Shown in pieces: positions 44,175 through 53,079 of a stretch of 64,000 bases of DNA. How positions within the stretch are numbered: position 1 is the stretch's first letter; every line of letters starts with the position of its first letter. The stretch covers positions 62,001 to 126,000 of the forward strand of contig NZ_WODC01000008.1 in the NCBI RefSeq assembly GCF_009729555.1. Reading direction: 5' to 3'. Below the pieces are notes generated by a model. The model had not been told where the DNA came from, made no database searches, and worked only from the letters and a program-made list of their open reading frames with translations. Origin of the DNA: Pseudodesulfovibrio alkaliphilus (lineage in GTDB: Bacteria; Desulfobacterota; Desulfovibrionia; Desulfovibrionales; Desulfovibrionaceae). Made by a program: the position numbers and the translations under genes.

Positions 44175-45742
44175 GGGGAGAACTCCTTTGCCGCTTGCGG
44201 CAGCATGTCTGCGATTTCGGAAGCCAGGTTGCCCCTGGCCGGATAGTTTTCACGGAGCAGCCGACCTGTCGTCCCATGCCAATGGACACCGAGGGCTGCG
44301 GCCTCGGCCGGGCGCATTCCCCGGGCCATGAGGGCGGCGATGACCCCCGCCAGCACGTCGCCCGAACCACCTACGGCCAGGTTTGGCTCTGCATGCGGGC
44401 TGATGCGCACCCGATCCCTGTCGGCAATCAGGGTTCCGGCCCCCTTGAGGACCAGGACAGAGCGGCACGTCTCGACGAATGTTCGGGCCGTATCAAGTCT
44501 CGCGGCCTGGATTTCGTCCGTTGATTGTCCAATAAGCCTTGCCATCTCGCCTGGATGCGGTGTCAGAATGGTCGTTTCGGAGAGGCGGTGGACCGTCTCG
44601 GGAATCTGGGCCAGGCAAAACAGCGCATCCGCGTCCAGAACCGTGTGCGTCGGACACTGTGCTACAAAGGACTTGAGAAAATCAACTGTTTTCATGGTCC
44701 GCCCCAGGCCGGGGCCAACCACCACGGCATGGAAACGGCCCAGCTCGGCCTGAAGAATGTTCGCAAGCTCCGGGGTCCATTCCCGACCGGAACCAAGGGG
44801 TAGGGTCATGATGTCCGCCGAGCCGCCCTTGACGCTGTCGGCCAGCCCGCCGGGACAGGCCACCGTGACCAGCCCGGCCCCGGCGCGAAGAGCGCCAAGG
44901 GCCGCAAGCCGGGGGGCGCCTGTCAGGCCGGGAGAGCCGCCGATAATGAGCACGCTCCCCGCACTGCCTTTGTGCATGGCCGGGTCGGGCCTGGGTATGC
45001 GGCTCAGGATGGCGTCGGTGAGTAATTCATGGCGGGCGGGATTCTCGCGTATGATTCGGTTCGGGATGCCGATGGGCCGGACATGTATGGAGCCCGTGAA
45101 CTGCGCGGCACCGGGCATGGCCAGCCCGAGCTTGGCCGCCTGGAAAGTGACCGTGGCATCGGCATGGACCGCTTCGGGTTGGGGTTGTCCGGTCAGGCCG
45201 CTCAGCCCCGAGGGGATATCGATGGAAAGGACGAAGGCCCGACGGCCCAGACGGTTCACGGCCCGGACCAGGGCCAGGGAGTCGGGTCGAAGGGGGCCCG
45301 TGAGGCCGGTGCCCAGCAGGCCGTCCACGACGATGTCAGGCTGGGGCAGTCCGGCCGCGTCCGCAGCATCGAGATGGCGCATGGATACGCCGACACGCCG
45401 TGCCAGCTCCAGATGAATACGGGCCTCGCCCCGGTAACGCTTCTTGGGCAGGGTGTGGAAGACGGTTACGTCTGCGCCCAGATCGGTCAGGTGGCGGGCC
45501 ATGGCAAAAGCGTCTCCTCCATTGTTGCCCGACCCGGCGAAACAGAAGATTTCCTGTCCGTCAAGAGGGCCCTGGCCGATGGAGGGAGTGTGCCGGTCGT
45601 TGGCTCCGTTGGTCTTGAGCAGCACGGCCACGGCCTCCCGTGCGGCGGATTCCATGAGGGTGACACCTGGGATGCCTATGGTCTTGATGGTTTTGTGGTC
45701 CCATATGGCCATTTCGGCCGGGGTGGGCAGGGGGAGCAGCAT
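44168..45742 (-). CDS. Bifunctional NAD(P)H-hydrate epimerase / ADP-dependent dehydratase
   Basis: Repairs hydrated NADH and NADPH. The N-terminal YjeF_N epimerase domain shows GSGNNGGDAFAMARHL; the C-terminal ribokinase-like dehydratase domain shows GSAGSVLIIGGSPGLTGAP, TVLDADALF, LTPHPGEMARL and NLAVGGSGDVLAGVIAAL. 524 residues is the normal fused length. ATG 45742 follows AAAGGAGG. Downstream of acpS by 20 bases, a common pairing. Confidence 0.93.
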   Translation of the reverse strand: MLLPLPTPAEMAIWDHKTIKTIGIPGVTLMESAAREAVAVLLKTNGANDRHTPSIGQGPLDGQEIFCFAGSGNNGGDAFAMARHLTDLGADVTVFHTLPKKRYRGEARIHLELARRVGVSMRHLDAADAAGLPQPDIVVDGLLGTGLTGPLRPDSLALVRAVNRLGRRAFVLSIDIPSGLSGLTGQPQPEAVHADATVTFQAAKLGLAMPGAAQFTGSIHVRPIGIPNRIIRENPARHELLTDAILSRIPRPDPAMHKGSAGSVLIIGGSPGLTGAPRLAALGALRAGAGLVTVACPGGLADSVKGGSADIMTLPLGSGREWTPELANILQAELGRFHAVVVGPGLGRTMKTVDFLKSFVAQCPTHTVLDADALFCLAQIPETVHRLSETTILTPHPGEMARLIGQSTDEIQAARLDTARTFVETCRSVLVLKGAGTLIADRDRVRISPHAEPNLAVGGSGDVLAGVIAALMARGMRPAEAAALGVHWHGTTGRLLRENYPARGNLASEIADMLPQAAKEFSPC

Positions 45743-45762
45743 CGGGCCTCCTTTGTCCCCGG

Positions 45763-46146
45763 TCAGCGGGGATCGCCCTCGAGCACCACGGTGGCAGCGG
45801 CCGTGTCGCGGGAGTGGGTCAGGGAAATATGCGCCGCAGTGACGCCACGAAGGTCGCAGATATCTCTTCCGCGATCCAGGAAGGCGATTTCCGGCTTGCC
45901 GCTCCGGGCGTGCAGGATCTCCACGCACTTGAAGTGGACCCCGTCGGCAAAGCCGGTTCCCAGTGCCTTGACCGCCGCCTCCTTGCCCGCGAACAGGGCG
46001 GCCAGTCTGGGCACGGGGTCGTGGCTGGGCAGTTGCGCCAGCTCGCGTTCGGTCAATATCTTTGCCGCGAACCTGGGGCCGAAGCGGTTCCAGATGTCGC
46101 GGACGCGGTGCAGTTCGGTCAGGTCGATTCCGAGTCCCTTGATCAT
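45763..46146 (-). CDS. acpS: Holo-[acyl-carrier-protein] synthase
   Basis: Transfers the phosphopantetheine arm of CoA to acyl carrier protein. The magnesium Asp8 is in GLGIDLTE and Glu56 in FAGKEAAVKAL; SLTHSRDTAAATVV is the C-terminal family strand. 127 residues. The CoA used is made by the coaD pathway also represented here. Between pdxJ and nnrDE. Confidence 0.94.
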   Translation of the reverse strand: MIKGLGIDLTELHRVRDIWNRFGPRFAAKILTERELAQLPSHDPVPRLAALFAGKEAAVKALGTGFADGVHFKCVEILHARSGKPEIAFLDRGRDICDLRGVTAAHISLTHSRDTAAATVVLEGDPR

Positions 46147-46167
46147 GGATTCTCCCGGTGCCTGGGG

Positions 46168-46893
46168 TCAGTCCGCAAAAGTGCGGATGATGGCCGCCAT
46201 GTCGCGCACGGCGCGGTCCAGGCCCACGAAAATGGCCTTGGACATGATGGCGTGGCCGATGGAGTATTCGCTGACACCTTCGACATGCCTGAAGGCCAGG
46301 ACGTTGCGGTAGTTGAGCCCGTGTCCGAGATTGACCTTGAGGCCAAGGGAGCGGGCCACCCGGATGCCTTCCAGGATGGAAGCCAGCTCTTTGCGCCGGT
46401 CGCGGATGTCCTTGGCGTCGGCGTAATGGCCAGTGTGGATTTCCACAAACTCGGTACCCGTGGCCGCAGCCGCCTCGATCTGCGCCGGGTCTGCGTCGAT
46501 GAACAGGCTGGAGCGGATGCCCCGTTCATGCAGAGGGGCAAGGTAGTCGGCCAGTTCGCCCTCGCGCCCCAGGCAGTTGAGCCCGCCTTCGGTGGTCAGC
46601 TCCTGCCGCTTTTCGGGTACGAGGCAGACGATCTCCGGGGCGATGTCCAGGGCTATGGACCGCATTTCTTCGGTGGCGGCCATTTCCAGGTGCAGGCGGG
46701 TGTTGCAGGTCTTGCGGATCAGTTCCACGTCGCGGTCCTGAATATGTCTGCGGTCTTCGCGCAGGTGGACGATGATGCCTGTGGCGCCGGCCAGTTCTGC
46801 CATGTGGGCGGCGGTCACTGGTTCGGGTTCTATGCCCATTCTGGCCTGTCTTAAGGTGGCCACATGATCGACGTTGACGGTGAGTGACGGCAT
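46168..46893 (-). CDS. pdxJ: Pyridoxine 5'-phosphate synthase
   Basis: Condenses 3-amino-2-oxopropyl phosphate with deoxyxylulose phosphate to give pyridoxine phosphate. [14 protein letters not shown] at the N-terminus, [37 protein letters not shown] and [11 protein letters not shown] line the active site. 241 residues. ATG 46893 is preceded by GGAGG. First gene of the minus-strand run to cimA. PLP is used by metY here. Confidence 0.95.
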   Translation of the reverse strand: MPSLTVNVDHVATLRQARMGIEPEPVTAAHMAELAGATGIIVHLREDRRHIQDRDVELIRKTCNTRLHLEMAATEEMRSIALDIAPEIVCLVPEKRQELTTEGGLNCLGREGELADYLAPLHERGIRSSLFIDADPAQIEAAAATGTEFVEIHTGHYADAKDIRDRRKELASILEGIRVARSLGLKVNLGHGLNYRNVLAFRHVEGVSEYSIGHAIMSKAIFVGLDRAVRDMAAIIRTFAD

Positions 46894-46983
46894 TCGTCTT
46901 TCCTCCATTGGATGATGTCGTGCTATCCCCGTTGATTACGACTTCCGGCCGGAAATGGCAACACGCTGGCGCGGTCCTTCGAG

Positions 46984-47013
46984 TTGACAGCAAAAGCGCA
47001 CTAAAGGTATCGC
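46984..47013 (+). promoter_or_regulatory. Possible promoter of ugd
   Basis: TTGACA (46984-46989), 18 bases, TATCGC (47008-47013). The -35 box is perfect, the -10 box weak. The leader to ATG 47060 is about 40 bases. The same gap must also contain the pdxJ promoter on the other strand. Confidence 0.4.
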
Positions 47014-47059
47014 CATGGCCTGAAAACGAGCAAACCCTTAGCATCGGAGTCATCCTTCA

Positions 47060-48397
47060 ATGAACGTATGCATCGTCGGCACAGGTTATGTGGGGCTCGT
47101 CTCCGCCGCTTGCTTTGCCGAAATGGGCAACAGGGTCGTCTGCGTGGATGTCAATCCCAGTGTGGTCGAGACACTCAAGGCCGGCAAGGTCCATATTTAC
47201 GAGCCTGGGCTTGAGGAGCTGGTGCGCCGAAACAACGAGCAGGAACGACTGCACTTCACCACCAGCCTTGAAGAGGGCATGGCCGATAGCGAGGTGGTCT
47301 TCATCACTGTCGGCACTCCCCAGGCCGTGGACGGCACCTGCGACCTCTCCCATGTCGAGGCTGTGGCCCGGGAGATAGGCCAGTGCATGACCGCGCCCAA
47401 GATCGTGGTGGACAAGTCCACCGTCCCGGTGGGCACGGCCGATCGCGTCCGCGCCATCATTGCCGGGGAACTCGGCAGACGCGGGGTGGACATCGCCTTT
47501 GACGTGGTCTCCAACCCGGAATTTCTCAAGGAAGGAGACGCCGTGGGCGACTTCATGAAGCCCGACAGGGTCATCGTGGGCAGCGACGACGAGAACTCGG
47601 CCAAGGTTCTCGGTGCGCTCTACGCCCCCTTTGCCCGCAGCCGCGACAAGCTCATCATCATGGGAGTGCGCAGCGCGGAGATGACCAAGTACGCGGCCAA
47701 CTGCATGCTGGCCACCAAAATCTCCTTCATCAACGAGATAGCCAACATCTGCGAGCGGGTGGGGGCCGATGTCAGCGAAGTGCGCACGGGTATCGGTTCG
47801 GACAGCCGCATCGGGTACAGTTTCATCTATCCGGGGGCGGGGTATGGCGGCTCGTGCTTTCCCAAGGATGTCAAGGCGCTCATCAGCACTGCCGACGCCC
47901 ATGGCTACGACGCCCGGCTGATCCGCTCCGTGGACGAGGTCAACAACGCCCAGAAGCATGTGCTGGCCGACAAGATCATCGCCTACTTCGCCGAGCAGGG
48001 TGGGGTGTCGGGGCGCACCCTGGCGCTTTGGGGCATCGCCTTCAAGGCCAATACCGACGACATCCGCGAGGCGTCGTCCGTCGAGGTGATCAGGGATCTG
48101 ACCGGGCTTGGCATGAAGGTCCGCGCCTTTGACCCGGTGGCTGGAGAGCGCGCCAGGGAAGAGCTTGGGCGTCTTGCCAATCTCGAGATAGTGGACAGCC
48201 AATACGAAATGCTGGACGGAGCCGACGCCTTGGCCGTGGTCACGGATTGGAACCAGTTCCGCAATCCTGACTTTGCGAGGATACGCACACTGCTCGCGGC
48301 TCCTGTGGTCTTTGACGGCCGCAACCTCTACCAGCCCGTACGTATGGGCAGGGAAGGGTTCGCTTATTTCAGCATTGGCCGGACTCCTGTTCTCTAG
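47060..48397 (+). CDS. ugd: UDP-glucose 6-dehydrogenase
   Basis: NAD-dependent four-electron oxidation of UDP-glucose to UDP-glucuronate for surface polysaccharide. GTGYVG at 7-12, SNPEFLKEGDAVGDF, KYAANCMLATKISFINE, the catalytic Cys266 in GYGGSCFPKD, and the C-terminal WGIAFKANTDDIREASS. 445 residues. Stands alone, ended by a strong terminator; no other capsule genes are nearby. Confidence 0.95.
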   Translation: MNVCIVGTGYVGLVSAACFAEMGNRVVCVDVNPSVVETLKAGKVHIYEPGLEELVRRNNEQERLHFTTSLEEGMADSEVVFITVGTPQAVDGTCDLSHVEAVAREIGQCMTAPKIVVDKSTVPVGTADRVRAIIAGELGRRGVDIAFDVVSNPEFLKEGDAVGDFMKPDRVIVGSDDENSAKVLGALYAPFARSRDKLIIMGVRSAEMTKYAANCMLATKISFINEIANICERVGADVSEVRTGIGSDSRIGYSFIYPGAGYGGSCFPKDVKALISTADAHGYDARLIRSVDEVNNAQKHVLADKIIAYFAEQGGVSGRTLALWGIAFKANTDDIREASSVEVIRDLTGLGMKVRAFDPVAGERAREELGRLANLEIVDSQYEMLDGADALAVVTDWNQFRNPDFARIRTLLAAPVVFDGRNLYQPVRMGREGFAYFSIGRTPVL

Positions 48398-48411
48398 CCC
48401 GTAATGGTGCG

Positions 48412-48452
48412 CAAAAAAAATCCCCGCTCCTCGGATGAGGGGCGGGGATTTT
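48412..48452. terminator. Bidirectional terminator between ugd and a small gene
   Basis: TCCCCGC (48421-48427) pairs with GCGGGGA (48442-48448). Eight A residues precede it (a strong T-run for the minus-strand gene) and TTTT follows it for ugd. Confidence 0.88.
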
Positions 48453-48474
48453 CTTCTGTCTGCTGCGGGTGCAA

Positions 48475-48690
48475 TCAGAATTGGCCCTTGAAACAGGTGC
48501 GGAACTGAAGTTCCTGAAGGATGACCCGTTCGTATTCGGGGTTGTATTCGACATCCAGCTGTTCCGACTGATCCAGCATTCTCGCAAGCTGTTGGGTTTC
48601 TTCCCAGAAGTCGAGCAGCTCCTCGTCGGCCAGATTCTTCACCTGGGCCTCAAGGGAACATTGGTCATTGAAGGAGGCGTACTGACCCAT
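48475..48690 (-). CDS. Small acidic protein of unknown function
   Basis: 71 residues, mostly helical and acidic (NLADEELLDFWEETQQLARM, then YNPEYERVILQELQFRTC), with two cysteines and no signal peptide. It ends 23 bases before the shared terminator. A possible minus-strand promoter, TTGACG with TAACTT after 17 bases, is at 48787-48759. The defined promoter and terminator support a real single-gene unit, but the family is not known to me. Confidence 0.65.
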   Translation of the reverse strand: MGQYASFNDQCSLEAQVKNLADEELLDFWEETQQLARMLDQSEQLDVEYNPEYERVILQELQFRTCFKGQF

Positions 48691-48987
48691 GCGGTGCGGT
48701 CCTTCCTTGTGTAGAAAATTCTTAAAAAAATCAACCCTATAGACGTTTCGTGTGGACTAAGTTAGACCTTTATGACAGGCCCGTCAACTAGACTTTGTCC
48801 GCGACACGGTATTATCGTACCGATGCCGGGTCGCTTTAGCTCTGTCGGAGCACGTGCTGTGGTGCGGCGTGATGCCCGGCGCGGGTTGCCGGGATATTTC
48901 CATTGACAAAGCTGACATCGGTTGACAGATTGTTTTCACTGAAAAATCAGCCTGTGTTCCCGAAAGAGGGCTGCCGACGAGGTCCCA
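48691..48987. other. Structured divergent intergenic region
   Basis: About 300 bases without an ORF. It holds a nested stem, GCGAC (48801-48805) with GTCGC (48830-48834) enclosing CGGTA/TACCG (48807-48822), and a second hairpin CCCGGC/GCCGGG at 48875-48893 followed by ATATTT. Two TTGACA boxes near 48903 and 48922 lack good -10 partners. It may contain the cheW promoter and possibly a small RNA. Confidence 0.4.
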
Positions 48988-49488
48988 ATGAGCATACAAG
49001 TCGATCCCATGTACGATGCCGACGAGGTCGAGGCCGATCTGGAACTCATCCAGCTTGTCACCTTCAGCATCGGCGAGGAGGAGTTCGGGGTGAACATCCT
49101 CCAGGTGCAGGAGATTATTCGCACCATGGAGATCACCAAGGTTCCCCGCGCTCCCGCCTTTGTGGAGGGCGTCATCAACCTGCGCGGCAAGGTCATCCCC
49201 ATCGTGGACATGCGCAGCCGTTTTGGTCTGCGTGCCAAGGAGCACGATAAGTACACACGTATCATTGTCATTGAGATCGACATGATCATCGTCGGCTTCG
49301 TGGTTGATGCCGTGTCCGAGGTGTTGCGCCTTCCGGCCAATGCGGTCCAGCCCCCGCCGCCCGTGGTGGCGGGCATGGATGCCGATTACATCGACGGTGT
49401 GGGCAAGCTTGACGAGCGACTGCTTATCCTGCTCGATCTCAACTCCCTGCTCGACAGCGACGAGAAGGAAGCTCTGACCGGCGTGTGA
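48988..49488 (+). CDS. cheW: Chemotaxis coupling protein CheW
   Basis: Adaptor linking receptors to the CheA kinase. 166 residues with a 20-residue acidic N-terminal extension, then LVTFSIGEEEFGVNILQVQEI, the receptor-binding VINLRGKVIPIVDMRSRFGL and the second SH3-like barrel (IIVGFVVDAVSEVLRL, LLILLDLNSLL). No other che gene is adjacent. Confidence 0.93.
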   Translation: MSIQVDPMYDADEVEADLELIQLVTFSIGEEEFGVNILQVQEIIRTMEITKVPRAPAFVEGVINLRGKVIPIVDMRSRFGLRAKEHDKYTRIIVIEIDMIIVGFVVDAVSEVLRLPANAVQPPPPVVAGMDADYIDGVGKLDERLLILLDLNSLLDSDEKEALTGV

Positions 49489-49512
49489 ACTCCTCGCGAT
49501 TTCCTGGTGACA

Positions 49513-49552
49513 AGCCGTCCTGCTCCCGATAGGGAAGAGGCGGCTTTTCCGT
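49513..49552 (+). terminator. Terminator between cheW and mfd
   Basis: AGCCG (49513-49517) and CTCCC pair with GGGAAG and CGGCT (49541-49545) in an imperfect long stem around GATA, followed by TTTCCGTTT. Confidence 0.65.
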
Positions 49553-49589
49553 TTCCTTTCCTCAACCCCAAGCCGTGCCGGTCGCATTC

Positions 49590-52500
49590 ATGTCATCCAT
49601 TCTTCCAGGTGCACTTTCCGAGTTCATAGCGGACAAAACCAAGAACCTGCGGGTGTTCAAAGGCGGGCCTGGGACTCAGGCCATGGTTGCCCGCAGTATG
49701 CTGGATCAGGGCCGAAGCGCGGTTCTGGTGGTGCCTGGCGTACAGGAATTCAAGCAGGTCCGTGCGCTTCTGGCGCTCCTTTCGGGATCAGGGGGGGAGA
49801 AACATTCCCCGAGCTGGGAGCGTGACTGGCTCTTTCTGCCTCCCTATCTCTCCCGTCATCCCGAGGCCCAGGCCTGGAGCGAGCGTTGGGCCGCCCTTTA
49901 CGGGCTGACCTACGGCAAACGCCCCCTCGGGGTACTCATGACCGCCGATAACCTCCTGCCGCACTGGCCTGCGGCATCGGTGGTGCGCGAGAACTGGGTG
50001 GCCCTGACTCGTGGCGAGGAAATGTCTCCAGAAATTCTGCTGGAGCAGCTCGTGGCCTGGGGATATGTGCGGCGAAAATTCGTCTCCGGCCCCGGAGAGC
50101 TGGCCATGCGCGGGGATATTCTCGACATCTACGCCTCGGGCTATGATCTCCCCCTGCGTCTCGAGTTTTTCGGAGACTCCATTGAGGAGATCCGGCTTTT
50201 CGACCTGGCCAGTCAGCGTTCCCGGTCCGATCTGACCGAGGCCGTTCTGCTGCCCGTAGCCCCGGCCATCACCTCCGGCGAGTATGGGGACAGGGCGCGT
50301 GAGCTTTGGAACCGGCTGCGCCGTACCGGAGAAATGGGAGCGGCCGAAGAGTCCGCGCTGCTTGGCCGCCTTGAGGCAGCGGACGGCTTTTTCTGGCCCG
50401 GCCTTTACTATCCCGATCCGGTGAGTATCGAACGTCATTTTCCCGAGGACGCGGCTTTTCTTCTCTCGGGCGATTTGCGGGGACGGCTGGAGGACCAGGA
50501 TCAGGCATGGCGCGATTTCGTTGACGAGGAACTGCGTCAAAAAGGGCTGCGTTGGCCTCTTCGCTTTTTCTGCCGTACCCATGAAGGGGCTCGTACGGCC
50601 TGGCGCGACGCCCGGCAACTGGTCTTTGACGAATTGACCGTCGGCCGGGACAAGCACGGCATTGATCTGGCCGAGACACCCTACAGCGACTTCACCGACA
50701 TTTTCTGGCAGCCCGAGGCATCGCGTCGGCCGTGGTCGGCCCTGGTCGCCGGCCTCAGGGAGTGGAACAGAGCGGGATTCCGAACCATTCTCAGCTTCCG
50801 GTCCGAACGCTCCCGTGCCAAGTTCCTGAGCATGGCCGAGCCCGAGCAGTTGCCCATATCCCTTGATTATGCTTCGGGTTCCTGTGGGGTGTTCGCCCTG
50901 GTCTCGCCACTGAGGAGGGGCATGGAGCTGACTTGGAGCCGCACACGCATTCTGGGCGAGGAGGTGCTCCAACCGGAACCATCTCGGACGCATGCCGTGC
51001 GCGACACGGCCTTTCAGGGGCTCGACCGCTACGAGGATCTCGCTGACGGCGATCTGCTGGTGCATCGTGACTACGGCCTGGCCCAGTTTGGCGGTCTGCA
51101 CCATATGAATATCGGCGACGCGGCCAATGATTATCTGCTGCTTTATTTCGCAGGAGAGGATAAGCTTTATCTGCCCGTGGACCGGCTCAACCTCGTGCAG
51201 CGTTTCAAGGGGCCGGAGGGGGGGCGGCAGCCTGCCCTGGACAAGCTGGGGGGCACTCGCTGGAGCACCACAACGGCGCGGGTGCGCAAAGCGGTCGAGA
51301 AGATTGCCCACGAGCTGGTCGAGATGTATGCCTTTCGCCGGGTGGGCAAGGGGTATTCCTATGGGCCGCCCGACGACATGTACGCCGAGTTCGAGGCCAC
51401 CTTCGGGTTCGAGGAAACCCCGGATCAGGATAAGGCTGTGCGCGACGTGTTTCGCGACATGGAAAAACCCGAGCCCATGGATCGGCTGATCTGTGGCGAT
51501 GTGGGGTTCGGCAAGACCGAGGTGGCCCTGCGCGCTGCTTTCCGTGCGGCTCTGGAGGGACGCCAGACGGCCCTGCTGTGCCCCACCACGGTGCTGGCCG
51601 AACAGCATTACCAGACCTTCTCCAGACGTATGGAGGGTTTTCCCGTACGTATTGGACTTCTCAGCCGATTTGTGCCCGCCAAGCGTCAAAAAGACGTACT
51701 CCAGGCCGCTGCGCAGGGCGAGTTGGACATCCTCATTGGCACGCATCGCATCCTGTCAAAGGATGTGGAGCTGCCCAACCTCGGCCTGTTGATTCTCGAC
51801 GAGGAGCAGCGTTTCGGCGTCAAGCACAAGGAACGGCTTAAGCATTTCCGGCAGAATATCGATGTGTTGACCCTGACGGCAACGCCCATTCCGCGCACTC
51901 TCCAACTGTCGCTTTCGGGCATCCGGGGGCTGTCGGTCATTGAGACCCCCCCATTGGACCGCAAGCCCGTAGAGACTGCTATCACCGAGCGTGACGCCCA
52001 GGCGTTGCGAGGCGTACTGCGTCGCGAACTGGAGCGGGGCGGACAGGTCTACTGGGTCTACAACCGTGTCAACGGTCTGGAGCGGGTGGCCGAGTTCGTT
52101 CGAGAGCTGGTGCCCGATGCCCGTGTGGGCATGGCCCACGGACGGATGAGTGAAAAGGGACTTGAGGAGGCCATGCGTGGCTTCTGGCACGGCGAGGTGG
52201 ATGTGCTTGTGTGTACGGCCATCGTGGAGTCGGGGCTTGACTTCCCCAATGCCAACACCCTTATCGTGGATCAGGCCCAGCTCTTCGGTCTGGGCCAGCT
52301 CTATCAACTGCGCGGCCGGGTGGGGCGTAGCGAGCGGCAGGCCTACGCCTATTTCGTGGTTCCGAGCATCGATGATCTGAGTGAAACGGTGCGTAAACGC
52401 TTGCGTATCATTCTGGACATGGATTATCTGGGGGCAGGGTTCAAGATCGCCATGGAGGATCTGCGTCTGCGCGGCGCGGGCAACATCCTCGGCGAAGCCC

Positions 52501-53066
52501 AGTCCGGACAAATAGCCAAGGTCGGGCTTGACCTCTTCCTCGAGATGCTTGAGGAAGAGGTGCGCAGGGTGCGCGGCGAGACCGAGATCAGGGCCAGCGA
52601 GCCAGAGCTCAACTTTGTCTTTGAGGCCCATATCCCGGGTTCGTGCATTCCCGATGCCCGTGAGCGGCTGCGCTATTATCGGGCGCTTTCCTCGGCCCGG
52701 GACGAGGCGGCTCTGTGCGAGTTGGAAGCCGAGATGCGTGACAGATTCGGCCACCCGCCCCGTGAATTGGAAACATTTTTGGGCGTCCTGCGTCTCAAGC
52801 AGACGCTGTCGCGATTGCGTGCTGCCCGGGCCGAGCTGTATCCCGCCCGGGCAGTGGTCTCCTGGGACGACGGTGCGCCAACCGTGAGCACCCAGGCGCT
52901 GCTCGACTGGGTCGCCCGGCGCGACGGGCGGGCCAGGTTGATGCCTCCGGCCAAGCTTGAAATCCGCTACCTTGAGGCGGAATCAACGCGCCTTGCCCTT
53001 GAAAACACGGCCGCCGAGTTGGAGGAACTGCTCGACACGGCGCCCGCCAAACCGCAGGCATCGTAG
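49590..53066 (+). CDS. mfd: Transcription-repair coupling factor
   Basis: Removes stalled RNA polymerase and recruits UvrA. About 1158 residues: an N-terminal UvrB-like region (RGDILDIYASGYDLPLRLEFFGD), the RNA-polymerase-interacting domain (LVHRDYGLAQFGGL and YFAGEDKLYLPVDRLNLVQRF), the RecG-like motor with Walker A GDVGFGKT near 636, DEEQ near 736, LTATPIPRTL and the QLRGRVGRS motif, and a C-terminal TRCF domain. ATG 49590 is chosen, though neither it nor GTG 49575 has a clear ribosome site. Opens the run mfd to glyS. Confidence 0.96.
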   Translation: MSSILPGALSEFIADKTKNLRVFKGGPGTQAMVARSMLDQGRSAVLVVPGVQEFKQVRALLALLSGSGGEKHSPSWERDWLFLPPYLSRHPEAQAWSERWAALYGLTYGKRPLGVLMTADNLLPHWPAASVVRENWVALTRGEEMSPEILLEQLVAWGYVRRKFVSGPGELAMRGDILDIYASGYDLPLRLEFFGDSIEEIRLFDLASQRSRSDLTEAVLLPVAPAITSGEYGDRARELWNRLRRTGEMGAAEESALLGRLEAADGFFWPGLYYPDPVSIERHFPEDAAFLLSGDLRGRLEDQDQAWRDFVDEELRQKGLRWPLRFFCRTHEGARTAWRDARQLVFDELTVGRDKHGIDLAETPYSDFTDIFWQPEASRRPWSALVAGLREWNRAGFRTILSFRSERSRAKFLSMAEPEQLPISLDYASGSCGVFALVSPLRRGMELTWSRTRILGEEVLQPEPSRTHAVRDTAFQGLDRYEDLADGDLLVHRDYGLAQFGGLHHMNIGDAANDYLLLYFAGEDKLYLPVDRLNLVQRFKGPEGGRQPALDKLGGTRWSTTTARVRKAVEKIAHELVEMYAFRRVGKGYSYGPPDDMYAEFEATFGFEETPDQDKAVRDVFRDMEKPEPMDRLICGDVGFGKTEVALRAAFRAALEGRQTALLCPTTVLAEQHYQTFSRRMEGFPVRIGLLSRFVPAKRQKDVLQAAAQGELDILIGTHRILSKDVELPNLGLLILDEEQRFGVKHKERLKHFRQNIDVLTLTATPIPRTLQLSLSGIRGLSVIETPPLDRKPVETAITERDAQALRGVLRRELERGGQVYWVYNRVNGLERVAEFVRELVPDARVGMAHGRMSEKGLEEAMRGFWHGEVDVLVCTAIVESGLDFPNANTLIVDQAQLFGLGQLYQLRGRVGRSERQAYAYFVVPSIDDLSETVRKRLRIILDMDYLGAGFKIAMEDLRLRGAGNILGEAQSGQIAKVGLDLFLEMLEEEVRRVRGETEIRASEPELNFVFEAHIPGSCIPDARERLRYYRALSSARDEAALCELEAEMRDRFGHPPRELETFLGVLRLKQTLSRLRAARAELYPARAVVSWDDGAPTVSTQALLDWVARRDGRARLMPPAKLEIRYLEAESTRLALENTAAELEELLDTAPAKPQAS

Positions 53067-53079
53067 CCAGAGAAAGCTC

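Noticed and set aside
49788-51746. Open frame of 652 codons opposite mfd
   Set aside because: Same reason: composition is that of an antisense frame and the plus-strand Mfd motifs are unambiguous.
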